From contig DJFO01000007.1 of assembly GCA_002432555.1 (NCBI GenBank), positions 6,207-12,196 on the forward strand: a stretch of DNA of 5,990 nucleotides, in the 5' to 3' direction. A program made the translations under genes and the position numbers. This document shows, one piece after another, positions 1 through 5,990 of the stretch. Under the pieces are notes generated by a model, which saw nothing but the letters and a program-made list of their open reading frames with translations, searched no databases and had not been told where the DNA came from. This stretch comes from Marinagarivorans sp. UBA5870. GTDB taxonomy: Bacteria; Pseudomonadota; Gammaproteobacteria; Pseudomonadales; Cellvibrionaceae. Position 1 is the stretch's first letter. Every line of letters begins with the position of its first letter.

Positions 1-2229
1 CGCTCCACCGCGACGCGCGACGCGACCACTGGGGAGATCACCGGCCTGACCCCGGTCGCCACCGATATTCCCTACGAGGAACTCCTGCCAGTTTGGAACG
101 CCAACGAGCAGCTTTCCAGCTTGACCGAACTTGCCGGACAACGCGAGTACGACGACACGGCCGCGGGCGGGCGTTACCTGTTCACCGCGGTACCCGCCGC
201 CGACACGAATGTCATTATCGGTGGTGACGTCATCGACTTTACTGCCGATTATTTCACCCCCGCGGAAGACACGGATCCCGCGGTGGCAGAAAACATTCAG
301 CGTTTGCTGGATGTGGAATCCGCGGATACCGCGGCGAATCTGGTGAATTTCACTCGCGGTGTCGAGGGTATCGAGGGTTTCCGCAGCCGGACACTGACCG
401 TCGATGGGGAGAACAAGCCTTGGTTGCTCGGTGACATTATGCATTCCACCGCGGCGTTGGTCGGCCGTCCCGGCGAGCTGTACGACAGCGACCGCCTGGG
501 CGATGCTTCCTACTCCGCATTCCGCGAGCACTATCGCGGCCGCCGTCTCATGACCTACGTCGGCGCCAACGACGGCATGCTGCACGCTTTCAATGCCGGT
601 TTCACCAGTACCAAGTCCGTGACCACGGGCGAGGGTGAAGACGCCGAGACGCGCATTTATTCCGGCTATACGCCGACCAAAGAAGGCTACACGGCGCATC
701 CGCTCGGCGCGGAACTCTGGGCCTATGTGCCTTACAATCTGCTGCCCCACTTGAAATGGTTGGCGGACCCGAATTATCAACACGTTTATTACGTGGATTC
801 CAAGGTCCACCAGTTTGACGTCAATATTTTTCCCGTGGATGAAGACCATCCGCAGGGCTGGGGCACCATCATAGTGGTGGGCATGCGCTTTGGCGGCGGC
901 GACTACGCGCTGGATGCCAACGGCGCCGCAGCGGGCGGCGAGCGCACTTTGCGCTCGGCCTATATCGTCATGGACGTTACCAACCCCGAAAAACCGCCGC
1001 GACTCCTCGCCGAGATCACGCATCCCGAACTCGGGTACACCATCGGGGATATCGATGTGGTGAGCTTCCGCGATCCCAATGCGGCCACCGGCTCCTATTC
1101 CATCACGGCTACCACCCAGCTGCCGCGCAACGACTGGTATCTGGTGTTCGGCTCGGGCCCAAAAGGCGCCACCGCCCTGCAGGATGCATCGAGCGATCAA
1201 AATGCGAAGGTCGTGTACGTCAAGCTGAACGAACTGGCGGAAACCGCGCCGGATACAACCGACGTGGTCGGCGTGGTGGATACGGGAATTGCCAACGCCT
1301 ACGTCGGCGGCGTGCGGGCCATGGATTGGAACAGCGACTTCGACGATGACATGTTGTACTTCGGTGTAGTGGGCACGGGCACCGCGGCGGACGCTCCCAA
1401 AGGTCGGCTGATGCAGGCAGTGCTGAATCCGACCGCCGTGATCGCCACGCCCAACAGCTTGTTGAGCGGGGTCGGTACCGACTTGCCGTTCAGTCGGGCA
1501 CCGCTGACGATCCGGGAAGACAGCACCGGCAGTTACTGGGTGTTCGCCGCTACCGGTAAGTTCCTGGTGAAGGACCACTTGACCGATATCGATGAAAACC
1601 GAGCCTTCGGCGTGCGCGTCAACAGCGGTGCGACCACGGGAGCGCGCTGGCTGACCACCACCGGGGTAGCCATGTCCTCATTGAAAGACATCACTGCGGT
1701 GACCGTGTCCACGAGATTGAGCGGGGGCATCCGTTTGTTCTCCGTAACCGACCCGGCGGACAACGACATTAAAACCCCGGCGGATATGGAAGAGGTCATA
1801 CGCGAGGATTATTCCGGCTGGACCAAAAAGCTGAAATCGGGCGAACTGGTGTTCACCAGCCTCGCGTTTTCCGGTTCCACCTTGGCCATGAACTCGTATA
1901 TTCCCGCCGTCGCGGACTGTTCGCCCACCGGTGAGTCGTACCAGTACATATTGAATATGTTTACCGGGTTGCCGCAGACGGAGAACACCACTTTCCACCT
2001 GAAGGTCGGCACCGGTGTGGTAGCCACCCCGGCGAACTCGCAGGGAACGGGCGATTTGTCCGATCACACGGGAGCGCAACCCGGGCCGCTGCTGGACGTG
2101 GCGACTACCGGCGATGGTTTCGTGATTCCCCGCTCGGACGGCTCCTTCGGCAACGAAAGCGCTACACCGCTACCCGGCACCGCCACGCGCAGATCCTGGC
2201 GGGAAATCCCCCTGGACGAGGTGCAATAA
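1..2229 (+). CDS. pilY1: PilY1-family type IV pilus tip adhesin, C-terminal part (5' truncated by window edge)
   Basis: The frame is open from base 1, so the gene starts upstream; 742 residues are visible before TAA. The TTG at 121 lies inside the gene and is not a real start. Recognisable PilY1 beta-propeller landmarks are GDIMHS (visible residues 144-149), YVGANDGMLHAF (186-197) and WGTIIVVGMRFGGG (from about 287). An aspartate-rich loop D442-x-N444-x-D446-x-x-x-D450 is followed by YFG, like the calcium-binding loop of Pseudomonas PilY1. The end, RRSWREI, resembles the usual PilY1 C-terminus. In known systems PilY1 is an exported, calcium-dependent protein at the pilus tip that supports adhesion, twitching and extension/retraction balance. 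The N-terminal signal peptide and any von Willebrand A region would lie outside the window. The blade after the calcium loop reads KGRLMQ where many relatives have a GNLWR-like sequence. Only one cysteine (Cys640) is visible. The family call is confident; the exact role of this copy beside a second pilY1 is unknown. Confidence 0.93.
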   Translation, partial: RSTATRDATTGEITGLTPVATDIPYEELLPVWNANEQLSSLTELAGQREYDDTAAGGRYLFTAVPAADTNVIIGGDVIDFTADYFTPAEDTDPAVAENIQRLLDVESADTAANLVNFTRGVEGIEGFRSRTLTVDGENKPWLLGDIMHSTAALVGRPGELYDSDRLGDASYSAFREHYRGRRLMTYVGANDGMLHAFNAGFTSTKSVTTGEGEDAETRIYSGYTPTKEGYTAHPLGAELWAYVPYNLLPHLKWLADPNYQHVYYVDSKVHQFDVNIFPVDEDHPQGWGTIIVVGMRFGGGDYALDANGAAAGGERTLRSAYIVMDVTNPEKPPRLLAEITHPELGYTIGDIDVVSFRDPNAATGSYSITATTQLPRNDWYLVFGSGPKGATALQDASSDQNAKVVYVKLNELAETAPDTTDVVGVVDTGIANAYVGGVRAMDWNSDFDDDMLYFGVVGTGTAADAPKGRLMQAVLNPTAVIATPNSLLSGVGTDLPFSRAPLTIREDSTGSYWVFAATGKFLVKDHLTDIDENRAFGVRVNSGATTGARWLTTTGVAMSSLKDITAVTVSTRLSGGIRLFSVTDPADNDIKTPADMEEVIREDYSGWTKKLKSGELVFTSLAFSGSTLAMNSYIPAVADCSPTGESYQYILNMFTGLPQTENTTFHLKVGTGVVATPANSQGTGDLSDHTGAQPGPLLDVATTGDGFVIPRSDGSFGNESATPLPGTATRRSWREIPLDEVQ

Positions 2230-2543
2230 CCAGGCTTTTCTATCACGCTTACCACGCTTCTTTATCACGTTTCTTTACTGGGCATATCACACCGGCGGCT
2301 CCCACCGCCGGTATCCCCGGTCCCGCTGTCATGCATACCTTCGCACGGCAGTGAACCGGGTTCCCCATCTCCTGAGACCTCGACTCGCACCTCCATTGTG
2401 ACGCCGCGCACAGCTGTCTAGGCTCGATATTCCCGCGACGCCGTCTGTCGCAAGCCCTTCGCCTTCCATCCCTCCCACAATGACAAGCCTCGCCGCGTGT
2501 TTTACTGTGGTTTGACAGCGGACTTTTCTGTGAGAAATGTGTT
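2230..2543. other. 314-bp intergenic gap between pilY1 (upstream copy) and the fimT-like gene
   Basis: No convincing gene is seen on either strand; the long minus-strand frame across it continues through the fimT-like gene antisense and resembles no known protein. The gap holds a GC-rich hairpin (2291-2312), a small palindrome GAACC-G-GGTTC (2353-2363), and a loose triple repeat of CACGYTT starting at 2244, 2253 and 2266. Its size, compared with the tight spacing of pilV-pilW-pilX-pilY1, suggests that transcription ends and restarts here. No promoter with both boxes well placed could be identified. Confidence 0.7.
2291..2312 (+). terminator. GC-rich hairpin after the upstream pilY1, possible terminator without U-tract
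   Basis: A perfect 8-bp inverted repeat, ACCGGCGG and CCGCCGGT, is separated by the 6-nt loop CTCCCA and lies 61 bp after the pilY1 stop. The stem is strong, but no run of T follows on either strand, so it does not fit a classical intrinsic terminator. It could be a U-less terminator, an RNA 3'-end stabiliser, or a protein-binding palindrome. The structure is seen directly; its function is inferred from position only. Confidence 0.35.
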
Positions 2544-3113
2544 GTGACAGACCTGGCCCAAAATCGCGGCTTTACCTTGATCGAACTGATGGTCGTCATT
2601 GTCATCGCCGCTATATTGCTGAGCGTGGCCGTACCTTCTTTCGACAGCCTTATCAAACGCAATAACGTCGACAGCCTGCAGTCAAAATTATCTGGCGCTG
2701 TCGCCACCGCGCGCACCGAAGCCGCCTCCCGCAACCGAGTCATCACCATTTGTCGCAGCAGTAACGAAGCCAATTGCACCGCGGGCACTTGGGCGGACGG
2801 TTGGGTTATTTTTGAAGATAACGACAGCGACGGCGTGGTGGACGCGGGGGATATTCTGATCGACGTGTACCGCAATATTAGCGATTACACCATCAAATCC
2901 AGCGGCGGCAACTCCATTTCCTTCAATTCCCAGGGTTTCATGACCGGTGGAAGCTCTACCGTGTTAACAATTTGTGAGCCGGACAGCGATGACGCTTATG
3001 CCCGCGGCCTGTTTATCAATACCAGCGGTTTGGTGGTGAAAACCCGGGATGGCGGCGATGCCGGCGATGTGCACGACAATCCCAAAACGGGGACCAATTT
3101 AGATTGCCCCTAA
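2544..3113 (+). CDS. GspH/FimT-family minor pilin, in the fimU position of the minor-pilin operon
   Basis: This 189-residue prepilin starts at GTG 2544, the only usual start codon (ATG, GTG or TTG) between the preceding in-frame stop (2481) and the prepilin motif. GAGA lies 8 nt upstream as a weak ribosome site. The class III leader is MTDLAQNRG, cut before F10; Glu14 is the conserved mature position 5, and the hydrophobic helix runs to about residue 30. The globular part has the GspH/FimT pattern: a TIC...C pair (Cys70, Cys78), GWVIFEDND (86-94), then SFNSQGF and RGLFINTSG. Residues D92, D94, D96 and D100 form a DxDxDxxxD loop that could bind calcium. Cys144 and Cys188 may make a second disulfide. 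By position it should act as FimU, joining PilV, PilW and PilX in the complex that primes pilus assembly. FimT-type DNA-uptake pilins are an alternative, but the C-terminal region reads SGLVVKTR and lacks the GRxR motif reported for DNA-binding FimT. Family confident, subtype less so. Confidence 0.88.
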   Translation: MTDLAQNRGFTLIELMVVIVIAAILLSVAVPSFDSLIKRNNVDSLQSKLSGAVATARTEAASRNRVITICRSSNEANCTAGTWADGWVIFEDNDSDGVVDAGDILIDVYRNISDYTIKSSGGNSISFNSQGFMTGGSSTVLTICEPDSDDAYARGLFINTSGLVVKTRDGGDAGDVHDNPKTGTNLDCP

Positions 3114-3209
3114 GCGCTCGCGCAGGAACCGCGCATTAACAATTTCCGGCGACGGGTTTTCCCAGGTCCGTTGCTCGATTAGGGAAGTGCTGACAGGCAG
3201 CTTCTGGGA

Positions 3210-3257
3210 AGAGGCCGTTTCATAACTCGCGAGCGCAGCAGTTATGAAACAGCCTCT
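3210..3257 (+). repeat. Long near-perfect inverted repeat (hairpin) upstream of pilV
   Basis: The left arm 3210-3227 pairs with the right arm 3240-3257 over 18 positions with a single mismatch (C3216 against A3251). The innermost 11 bp, GTTTCATAACT with AGTTATGAAAC, are perfect. The loop is 12 nt, CGCGAGCGCAGC. The hairpin ends 31 nt before the pilV start and about 20 nt before its ribosome site. No T-run follows, so it is not a typical terminator. It could be an attenuator or mRNA-processing and stability element setting pilV-X levels relative to the upstream pilin, a protein operator, or a relic of a repetitive palindromic element. The structure is certain from sequence; the role is not known. 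Confidence 0.9.
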
Positions 3258-3277
3258 GGTAAATCCATAATAAATAC

Positions 3278-3283
3278 AGGTGG
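3278..3283 (+). promoter_or_regulatory. Ribosome binding site of pilV
   Basis: AGGTGG ends 5 nt before ATG 3289; its AGG core is 8 nt away. This decides the start in favour of ATG 3289 over the in-frame GTG at 3280, which lies within the site itself. Confidence 0.75.
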
Positions 3284-3288
3284 TACAT

Positions 3289-3768
3289 ATGGGAATCAGA
3301 AAACAATCCGGCTCTTCCTTGGTGGAGGTGATGGTAGCGCTCTTCGTCCTGGCCATAGGCCTGCTCGGCGTTTTGGCGATGCAATCCAAATCCATGCAAT
3401 ACAACCAGTCTGCGCACGTATATTCCCAGGCGGTTTATTTGGCCAATGATATAGCGGAGCGGATCCGCACCAACGTCGATCCGGCGGCGGATTATTCCGC
3501 GGCGATTCCCACCGCGGCGCCGACCAACTGCCAAGCGAATGCGTGTGACGCCGCCGCCCTGGCCGCCTGGGACACGTATTCCTGGAACCAGAACATCAAA
3601 AATTATCTGCCCGCTGGCGCAGGCACTATTGAGCCGATCGTATTCGATGGCCGCAATTTCTTAAATATCCAAGTATCGTTCGATGACAGTCGTGCCGAAG
3701 GCAAAGCGCCTGGCTCGGAGCCGGATTACACCGGCCGAAAATCCTATGCGCTGATGGTGGAGATATAG
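3289..3768 (+). CDS. pilV: Type IV pilus minor pilin PilV
   Basis: From ATG 3289 the protein is 159 residues. It begins with the prepilin leader MGIRKQSG, cut before S9, followed by SSLVEVMVALFVLAIGLLG. Glu13 is mature position 5, and the LAIGLLG stretch is typical of PilV. The mid-region has a Cys81-Cys86 pair followed by LAAWDTYSWNQNIKNYLPAG (from about residue 91), matching the usual PilV pattern of an alanine/Asp/Trp helix leading to LPxGxG. In Pseudomonas-type systems PilV joins FimU, PilW and PilX in the inner-membrane priming complex and links it to PilY1. Mature residue 1 is Ser rather than the common Phe, which prepilin peptidase tolerates in minor pilins. The gene is separated from the upstream pilin by an unusually structured gap, but pilW begins only 4 bp after its stop, so pilV and pilW are almost certainly co-transcribed. 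Confidence 0.93.
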   Translation: MGIRKQSGSSLVEVMVALFVLAIGLLGVLAMQSKSMQYNQSAHVYSQAVYLANDIAERIRTNVDPAADYSAAIPTAAPTNCQANACDAAALAAWDTYSWNQNIKNYLPAGAGTIEPIVFDGRNFLNIQVSFDDSRAEGKAPGSEPDYTGRKSYALMVEI

Positions 3769-3772
3769 TTGT

Positions 3773-4861
3773 ATGAAGTTTTTTTCGCCAAACAACCGCC
3801 GCCAAAGTTTGGGTTTCTCCATTGTGGAGCTGATGGTCGCCATTTTGATTGGTCTCATCATTCTTGCCGGAGTGATTCAAGTGGTGATGACGAGTAAATC
3901 CACTTTTCTCGGGCAAGAGGAAATGTCATTTATTCAGGAAAACGCGCGTTACGCCATGGACGTGATCGGCAAAGATATTCAGGGTGCCGGCTACCTCGGC
4001 TGCGCCGGTAATGAAGCCGATGTCGCTTTGGTGGCGCGGGTTGGTGCGGATGCCGCCGATTTCCTGGGGCCGGAATCGGTCGTGGGTTTTGAGGGTGACG
4101 GCGTTGCCACTACCGCCTACCCCGCGGCCTATAAAGACAAAATCCTCGCCGTGAAAGAGCCCGCCTCCACCACTGCCCAGGATTATCCGGACTCCTTTAT
4201 AGTGCGTCGCGCCGAGGGAGTTCCCGTCGGTGTGACTGCTCAGACAGACTTCACTTTTACGCTGCAGGACCCGCACGAATTTTCCGTCGGTAGCTATATC
4301 GCGGTGGTGGCCGAGGATTGCCGTCGGGTCGGTATAGTGCGCGCCTCCGCCGTGGCCGACAGTCAATTTTCCGTCAGCGGCGCTTCCATTTGCGGCAATT
4401 TGATGAAGCCGCAGCTGGACAACGATCTGATTTGCGACGCCGCCTGTAATTGCGACGGTGAGGGCGTCAATCAAGTTTATCTGCCGGGTTCCACCGCCAT
4501 GGCGTACTCCGCCCATGCCTACTACGTCGCCGATTCCGCGGTAATGCCGGGCACCCCTGCACTTAAACGCATGGCATTGCACGATGGAGCCGGAACCGAA
4601 GAGGAATTAGCCCTCGGCGTGGAGGATATGGAGGTCGTTTACGGGGTGGTCGACGGATCCAATATTCGCTATTTCAAAGCGAGCGATATAAGCGCCGATC
4701 AATGGCCGGCCGTGGTGGCTGTGCAGGTGAATCTGCTTTTGCGTTCGCAGGCGCCGTCGCTGGTCCAGGCGGAGGCCAGGCCCTATTTGAGCAACGACTA
4801 TAATGATCGATTCATGCGTCAGGTCGTGACTTCCACTTTCAGACTCAGAAACCGGATTTGA
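3773..4861 (+). CDS. pilW: Type IV pilus minor pilin PilW
   Basis: This 362-residue protein is in the normal PilW size range. The prepilin leader MKFFSPNNRRQSLG is cut before F15; Glu19 is mature position 5 and the helix is FSIVELMVAILIGLIILAG. The stretch FIQENARYAMDVIGKDIQGAGYLGC (about residues 53-77) is the diagnostic PilW segment. The large globular domain has six cysteines: C77, C183, C207 and a tight C221-x3-C225-x-C227 cluster; three disulfides are possible in the periplasm. The end, TSTFRLRNRI, matches the usual PilW C-terminus. PilW is a membrane-anchored minor pilin that works with FimU, PilV, PilX and PilY1 to start pilus assembly. A GGTGGAG ribosome site (3756-3762) lies inside the end of pilV, and pilX begins 2 nt after the stop, so translation is probably coupled on both sides. 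Confidence 0.95.
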   Translation: MKFFSPNNRRQSLGFSIVELMVAILIGLIILAGVIQVVMTSKSTFLGQEEMSFIQENARYAMDVIGKDIQGAGYLGCAGNEADVALVARVGADAADFLGPESVVGFEGDGVATTAYPAAYKDKILAVKEPASTTAQDYPDSFIVRRAEGVPVGVTAQTDFTFTLQDPHEFSVGSYIAVVAEDCRRVGIVRASAVADSQFSVSGASICGNLMKPQLDNDLICDAACNCDGEGVNQVYLPGSTAMAYSAHAYYVADSAVMPGTPALKRMALHDGAGTEEELALGVEDMEVVYGVVDGSNIRYFKASDISADQWPAVVAVQVNLLLRSQAPSLVQAEARPYLSNDYNDRFMRQVVTSTFRLRNRI

Positions 4862-4863
4862 TT

Positions 4864-5490
4864 ATGCGCTCACTTCAAAATCCTCCGCAGCACCAGGATG
4901 GCGCCACTCTGATCGTCAGTCTGGTTATTCTCGCAGTCATCACCATTTTAGGCGTGGCGAGTATGCGCACCGCCAATCTGGAATTAAAGATGGCCTCCAG
5001 TGCACGGGATCGGGCGGTGGCTTTTCAGGCCGCTGAATCGGCGCTCAACAGTGCCGAGGCTCTGTTGCGTACCAATCCGTTTACCATCGACCAATTGCTG
5101 CAATCGTTCAAAAAGGATTGCACGGGCGGCCTCTGCTTTTCCGGCGATTTGCAGGGCGCCACCAACAAAGACGATTGCCGTCTGGCGAACACTGCCAATG
5201 AAACCGAACAGATCTGGCGCGATTCCGATATTTGGGATTCGCCCACTACGCATAGGGTCATCCAGGTACTGACGAATTCCACCGAAAATGACGACGGCGA
5301 ATACGAACCCGTGCCCGTGCGCTACATTTATGAATTCCTGTGTTTCGTCCCGCGGGACGACAAAGCCGTGGACGACGGTGAAAACAATCGAAATGATGGC
5401 GTACCGCTGTACCGCATTACCGTGCGGGCGGAAGGTGACGCCGGGCGCTCTGCCGTGATGTTGCAATCCGTGTACAGAGCCGCAGAATAA
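4864..5490 (+). CDS. pilX: Type IV pilus minor pilin PilX
   Basis: The start is taken as ATG 4864, giving 208 residues; an in-frame TTG at 4858 would add two residues and overlap the pilW stop, but a GGA ribosome core (4854-4856) suits the ATG. The leader MRSLQNPPQHQDG is cut before A14, then ATLIVSLVILAVITILGVASM. Residues 42-67 (LKMASSARDRAVAFQAAESALNSAEA region) are the hallmark of the PilX N-terminal family. Mature position 5 is Val, not Glu, as I recall for other PilX and for the pseudopilin GspK; this is consistent with a position at or near the fibre tip. Cysteines are C86, C91, C105 and C150, enough for two disulfides. The end, GRSAVMLQSVYRAAE, is family-typical. PilX is part of the pilus-priming complex and is encoded next to its partner PilY1. 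The ribosome site lies within the end of pilW, suggesting coupled translation. Confidence 0.93.
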   Translation: MRSLQNPPQHQDGATLIVSLVILAVITILGVASMRTANLELKMASSARDRAVAFQAAESALNSAEALLRTNPFTIDQLLQSFKKDCTGGLCFSGDLQGATNKDDCRLANTANETEQIWRDSDIWDSPTTHRVIQVLTNSTENDDGEYEPVPVRYIYEFLCFVPRDDKAVDDGENNRNDGVPLYRITVRAEGDAGRSAVMLQSVYRAAE

Positions 5491-5507
5491 AAATGATGGT
5501 GATCCAT

Positions 5508-5990
5508 ATGAACAGCATGCAAAAAAGATTGTGCCAGCCAATAATCCGCCGCCTGCTTGCGGGCGTGTTGGCCCTGTGCAGCCTGAATGCCCTCGGCCAG
5601 GTGATGAGCGACTACAGTCTGAAGCCGCCGCTGTCGGAGAAGGCGAGTGTGAATCCGATGGTGATGCTGACATTGTCCGGCGACCACCAGCTGTTTTTGA
5701 AAGCCTATAACGACTATGACGATCTCGACGGCGATTTTTTTCCGGACACCACCTATAACCGAAATTTCTCCTATATGGGGTATTTCGACAATAAAAAATG
5801 TTACACCTACAACAATACCTCGAATTATTTCGATCTGACGGCCACCGTGCCCACCAATGATCCGGCGAAGGGTGTCACCCTTGCCCAATATTGCGCGACC
5901 GGCGAGTGGAGCGGCAATTTTCTTAACTGGGCCACCATGACGCGCATTGATATAGTGCGGCAGGTTCTTTACGGCGGTTACCGCTCCACC
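5508..5990 (+). CDS. pilY1: PilY1-family type IV pilus tip adhesin, N-terminal part (3' truncated by window edge)
   Basis: The frame is open to the window end; 161 residues are visible from ATG 5508, chosen because GGTGAT (5498-5503) precedes it at normal spacing. In-frame ATGs at 5493, 5496 and 5517 are alternatives. A secretory signal peptide is clear: KRLCQPIIRR, a hydrophobic core LLAGVLALCSL, and likely cleavage near ALG-Q (residues 28-31). LALC is not a proper lipobox. The mature start, NPMVMLTLSGDHQLFLKAYND (49-69), and then GYFDNKKCYTY and WSGNFLNWATMTRIDIVRQVLYGG are strongly typical of gammaproteobacterial PilY1/PilC N-termini. D72, D74, D76 and D80 form a DxDxDxxxD loop, a candidate calcium site. 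No von Willebrand MIDAS DxSxS motif appears in the visible part. The gene lies 17 bp after pilX, hence in the same operon. The product would be exported and act as the tip adhesin and regulator with the minor pilins encoded just upstream. Confidence 0.93.
   Translation, partial: MNSMQKRLCQPIIRRLLAGVLALCSLNALGQVMSDYSLKPPLSEKASVNPMVMLTLSGDHQLFLKAYNDYDDLDGDFFPDTTYNRNFSYMGYFDNKKCYTYNNTSNYFDLTATVPTNDPAKGVTLAQYCATGEWSGNFLNWATMTRIDIVRQVLYGGYRST

Larger units (their letters stand above)
3114..3288. other. 175-bp gap between fimT-like gene and pilV with extensive RNA-folding potential
   Basis: No stable gene is seen. The gap holds a long inverted repeat (3210-3257). Positions 3114-3122 are complementary to the hairpin loop, and a weaker bulged stem around 3185-3205 pairs GAAG-CTG with CAGCTTC. 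A CATAAT box (3266-3271) resembles a -10 element but has no good -35 at proper spacing and would leave almost no leader before pilV. The gap is odd because every other junction downstream is 17 bp or less. Confidence 0.75.

Noticed and set aside
2244..2276. Triple CACGYTT repeat after the first pilY1
   Set aside because: The copies are short, imperfect and irregularly spaced (9 and 13 bp), compatible with chance in pyrimidine-rich sequence.
2512..2517. Perfect TTGACA -35 box before the fimT-like gene
   Set aside because: No acceptable -10 lies 16-18 bp downstream (AAATGT at best), and transcription would begin at or after the GTG start codon, so it is not a credible promoter for this gene.
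2529..2547. Two TGTGA words before the fimT-like gene as a CRP/Vfr site
   Set aside because: They are direct rather than inverted repeats; no TCACA half-site stands at the required spacing.
2249..2875. 208-codon open frame on the minus strand
   Set aside because: It is antisense to the fimT-like gene across its N-terminal half, its composition is Arg/Ser-rich without domain signals, and the plus-strand pilin is unmistakable.
3210..3257. Hairpin considered as an integron attC site
   Set aside because: attC sites carry RYYYAAC/GTTRRRY core boxes and unpaired extrahelical bases; this stem lacks these cores and has only a mismatch, and no cassette structure surrounds it.
3926..4582. 218-codon open frame on the minus strand inside pilW
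   Set aside because: It lies fully antisense to pilW, whose family signature is clear; its Gly/His-rich low-information protein is typical of a shadow frame in GC-rich DNA.
5568..5579. LALC in the second PilY1 signal peptide as a lipoprotein lipobox
   Set aside because: The residue before Cys is Leu, not Gly, Ala or Ser, and the peptide continues to a better signal peptidase I site at ALG-Q.
4984..5888. Long minus-strand frames opposite pilX and the second pilY1
   Set aside because: They overlap clear plus-strand pilus genes and show no recognisable domain or supported start.

Overview
The window is a minor-pilin (type IVa pilus) gene cluster from a Gram-negative bacterium, most likely a gammaproteobacterium. 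The gene order (GspH/FimT-type pilin, pilV, pilW, pilX, pilY1) matches the fimU-pilVWX-pilY1 operon of Pseudomonas and relatives. The PilY1 sequence types look to me like those of marine or cellvibrionad-like gammaproteobacteria; this placement is from memory of the family, and no search was run. Base composition is moderately GC-rich and looks uniform, and all genes lie on the + strand.

Layout. Bases 1-2229 are the 3' part of a large PilY1-type adhesin gene that is already open at base 1. A 314-bp non-coding gap (2230-2543) follows, with a GC-rich hairpin at 2291-2312. Next come a GspH/FimT/FimU-like pilin (2544-3113) and a second gap of 175 bp (3114-3288), which contains a long near-perfect inverted repeat just upstream of pilV. 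Then pilV (3289-3768), pilW (3773-4861) and pilX (4864-5490) follow with almost no spacing. A second pilY1 begins 17 bp after pilX and runs off the right edge. The cluster is thus bracketed by two PilY1-family genes.

How they work together. In the characterised Pseudomonas and Neisseria systems, the minor pilins are processed by prepilin peptidase PilD. They form a priming complex in the inner membrane that starts pilus assembly, and PilY1 sits with them as the tip adhesin and regulator. All four small proteins here carry a class III prepilin leader (a short leader ending in Gly, then a hydrophobic helix), and the second PilY1 has a secretory signal peptide, so the cluster looks functional. 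The upstream PilY1 may end a neighbouring, possibly duplicated, pilus-tip cluster whose other genes lie outside the window.

I see no new enzymatic or defence system. The least explained signals are the 18-position hairpin before pilV, the complementarity of its loop to the sequence right after the fimT-like stop codon, and the recurrence of DxDxDxxxD-type calcium-loop motifs in the FimT-like pilin and both PilY1 proteins.
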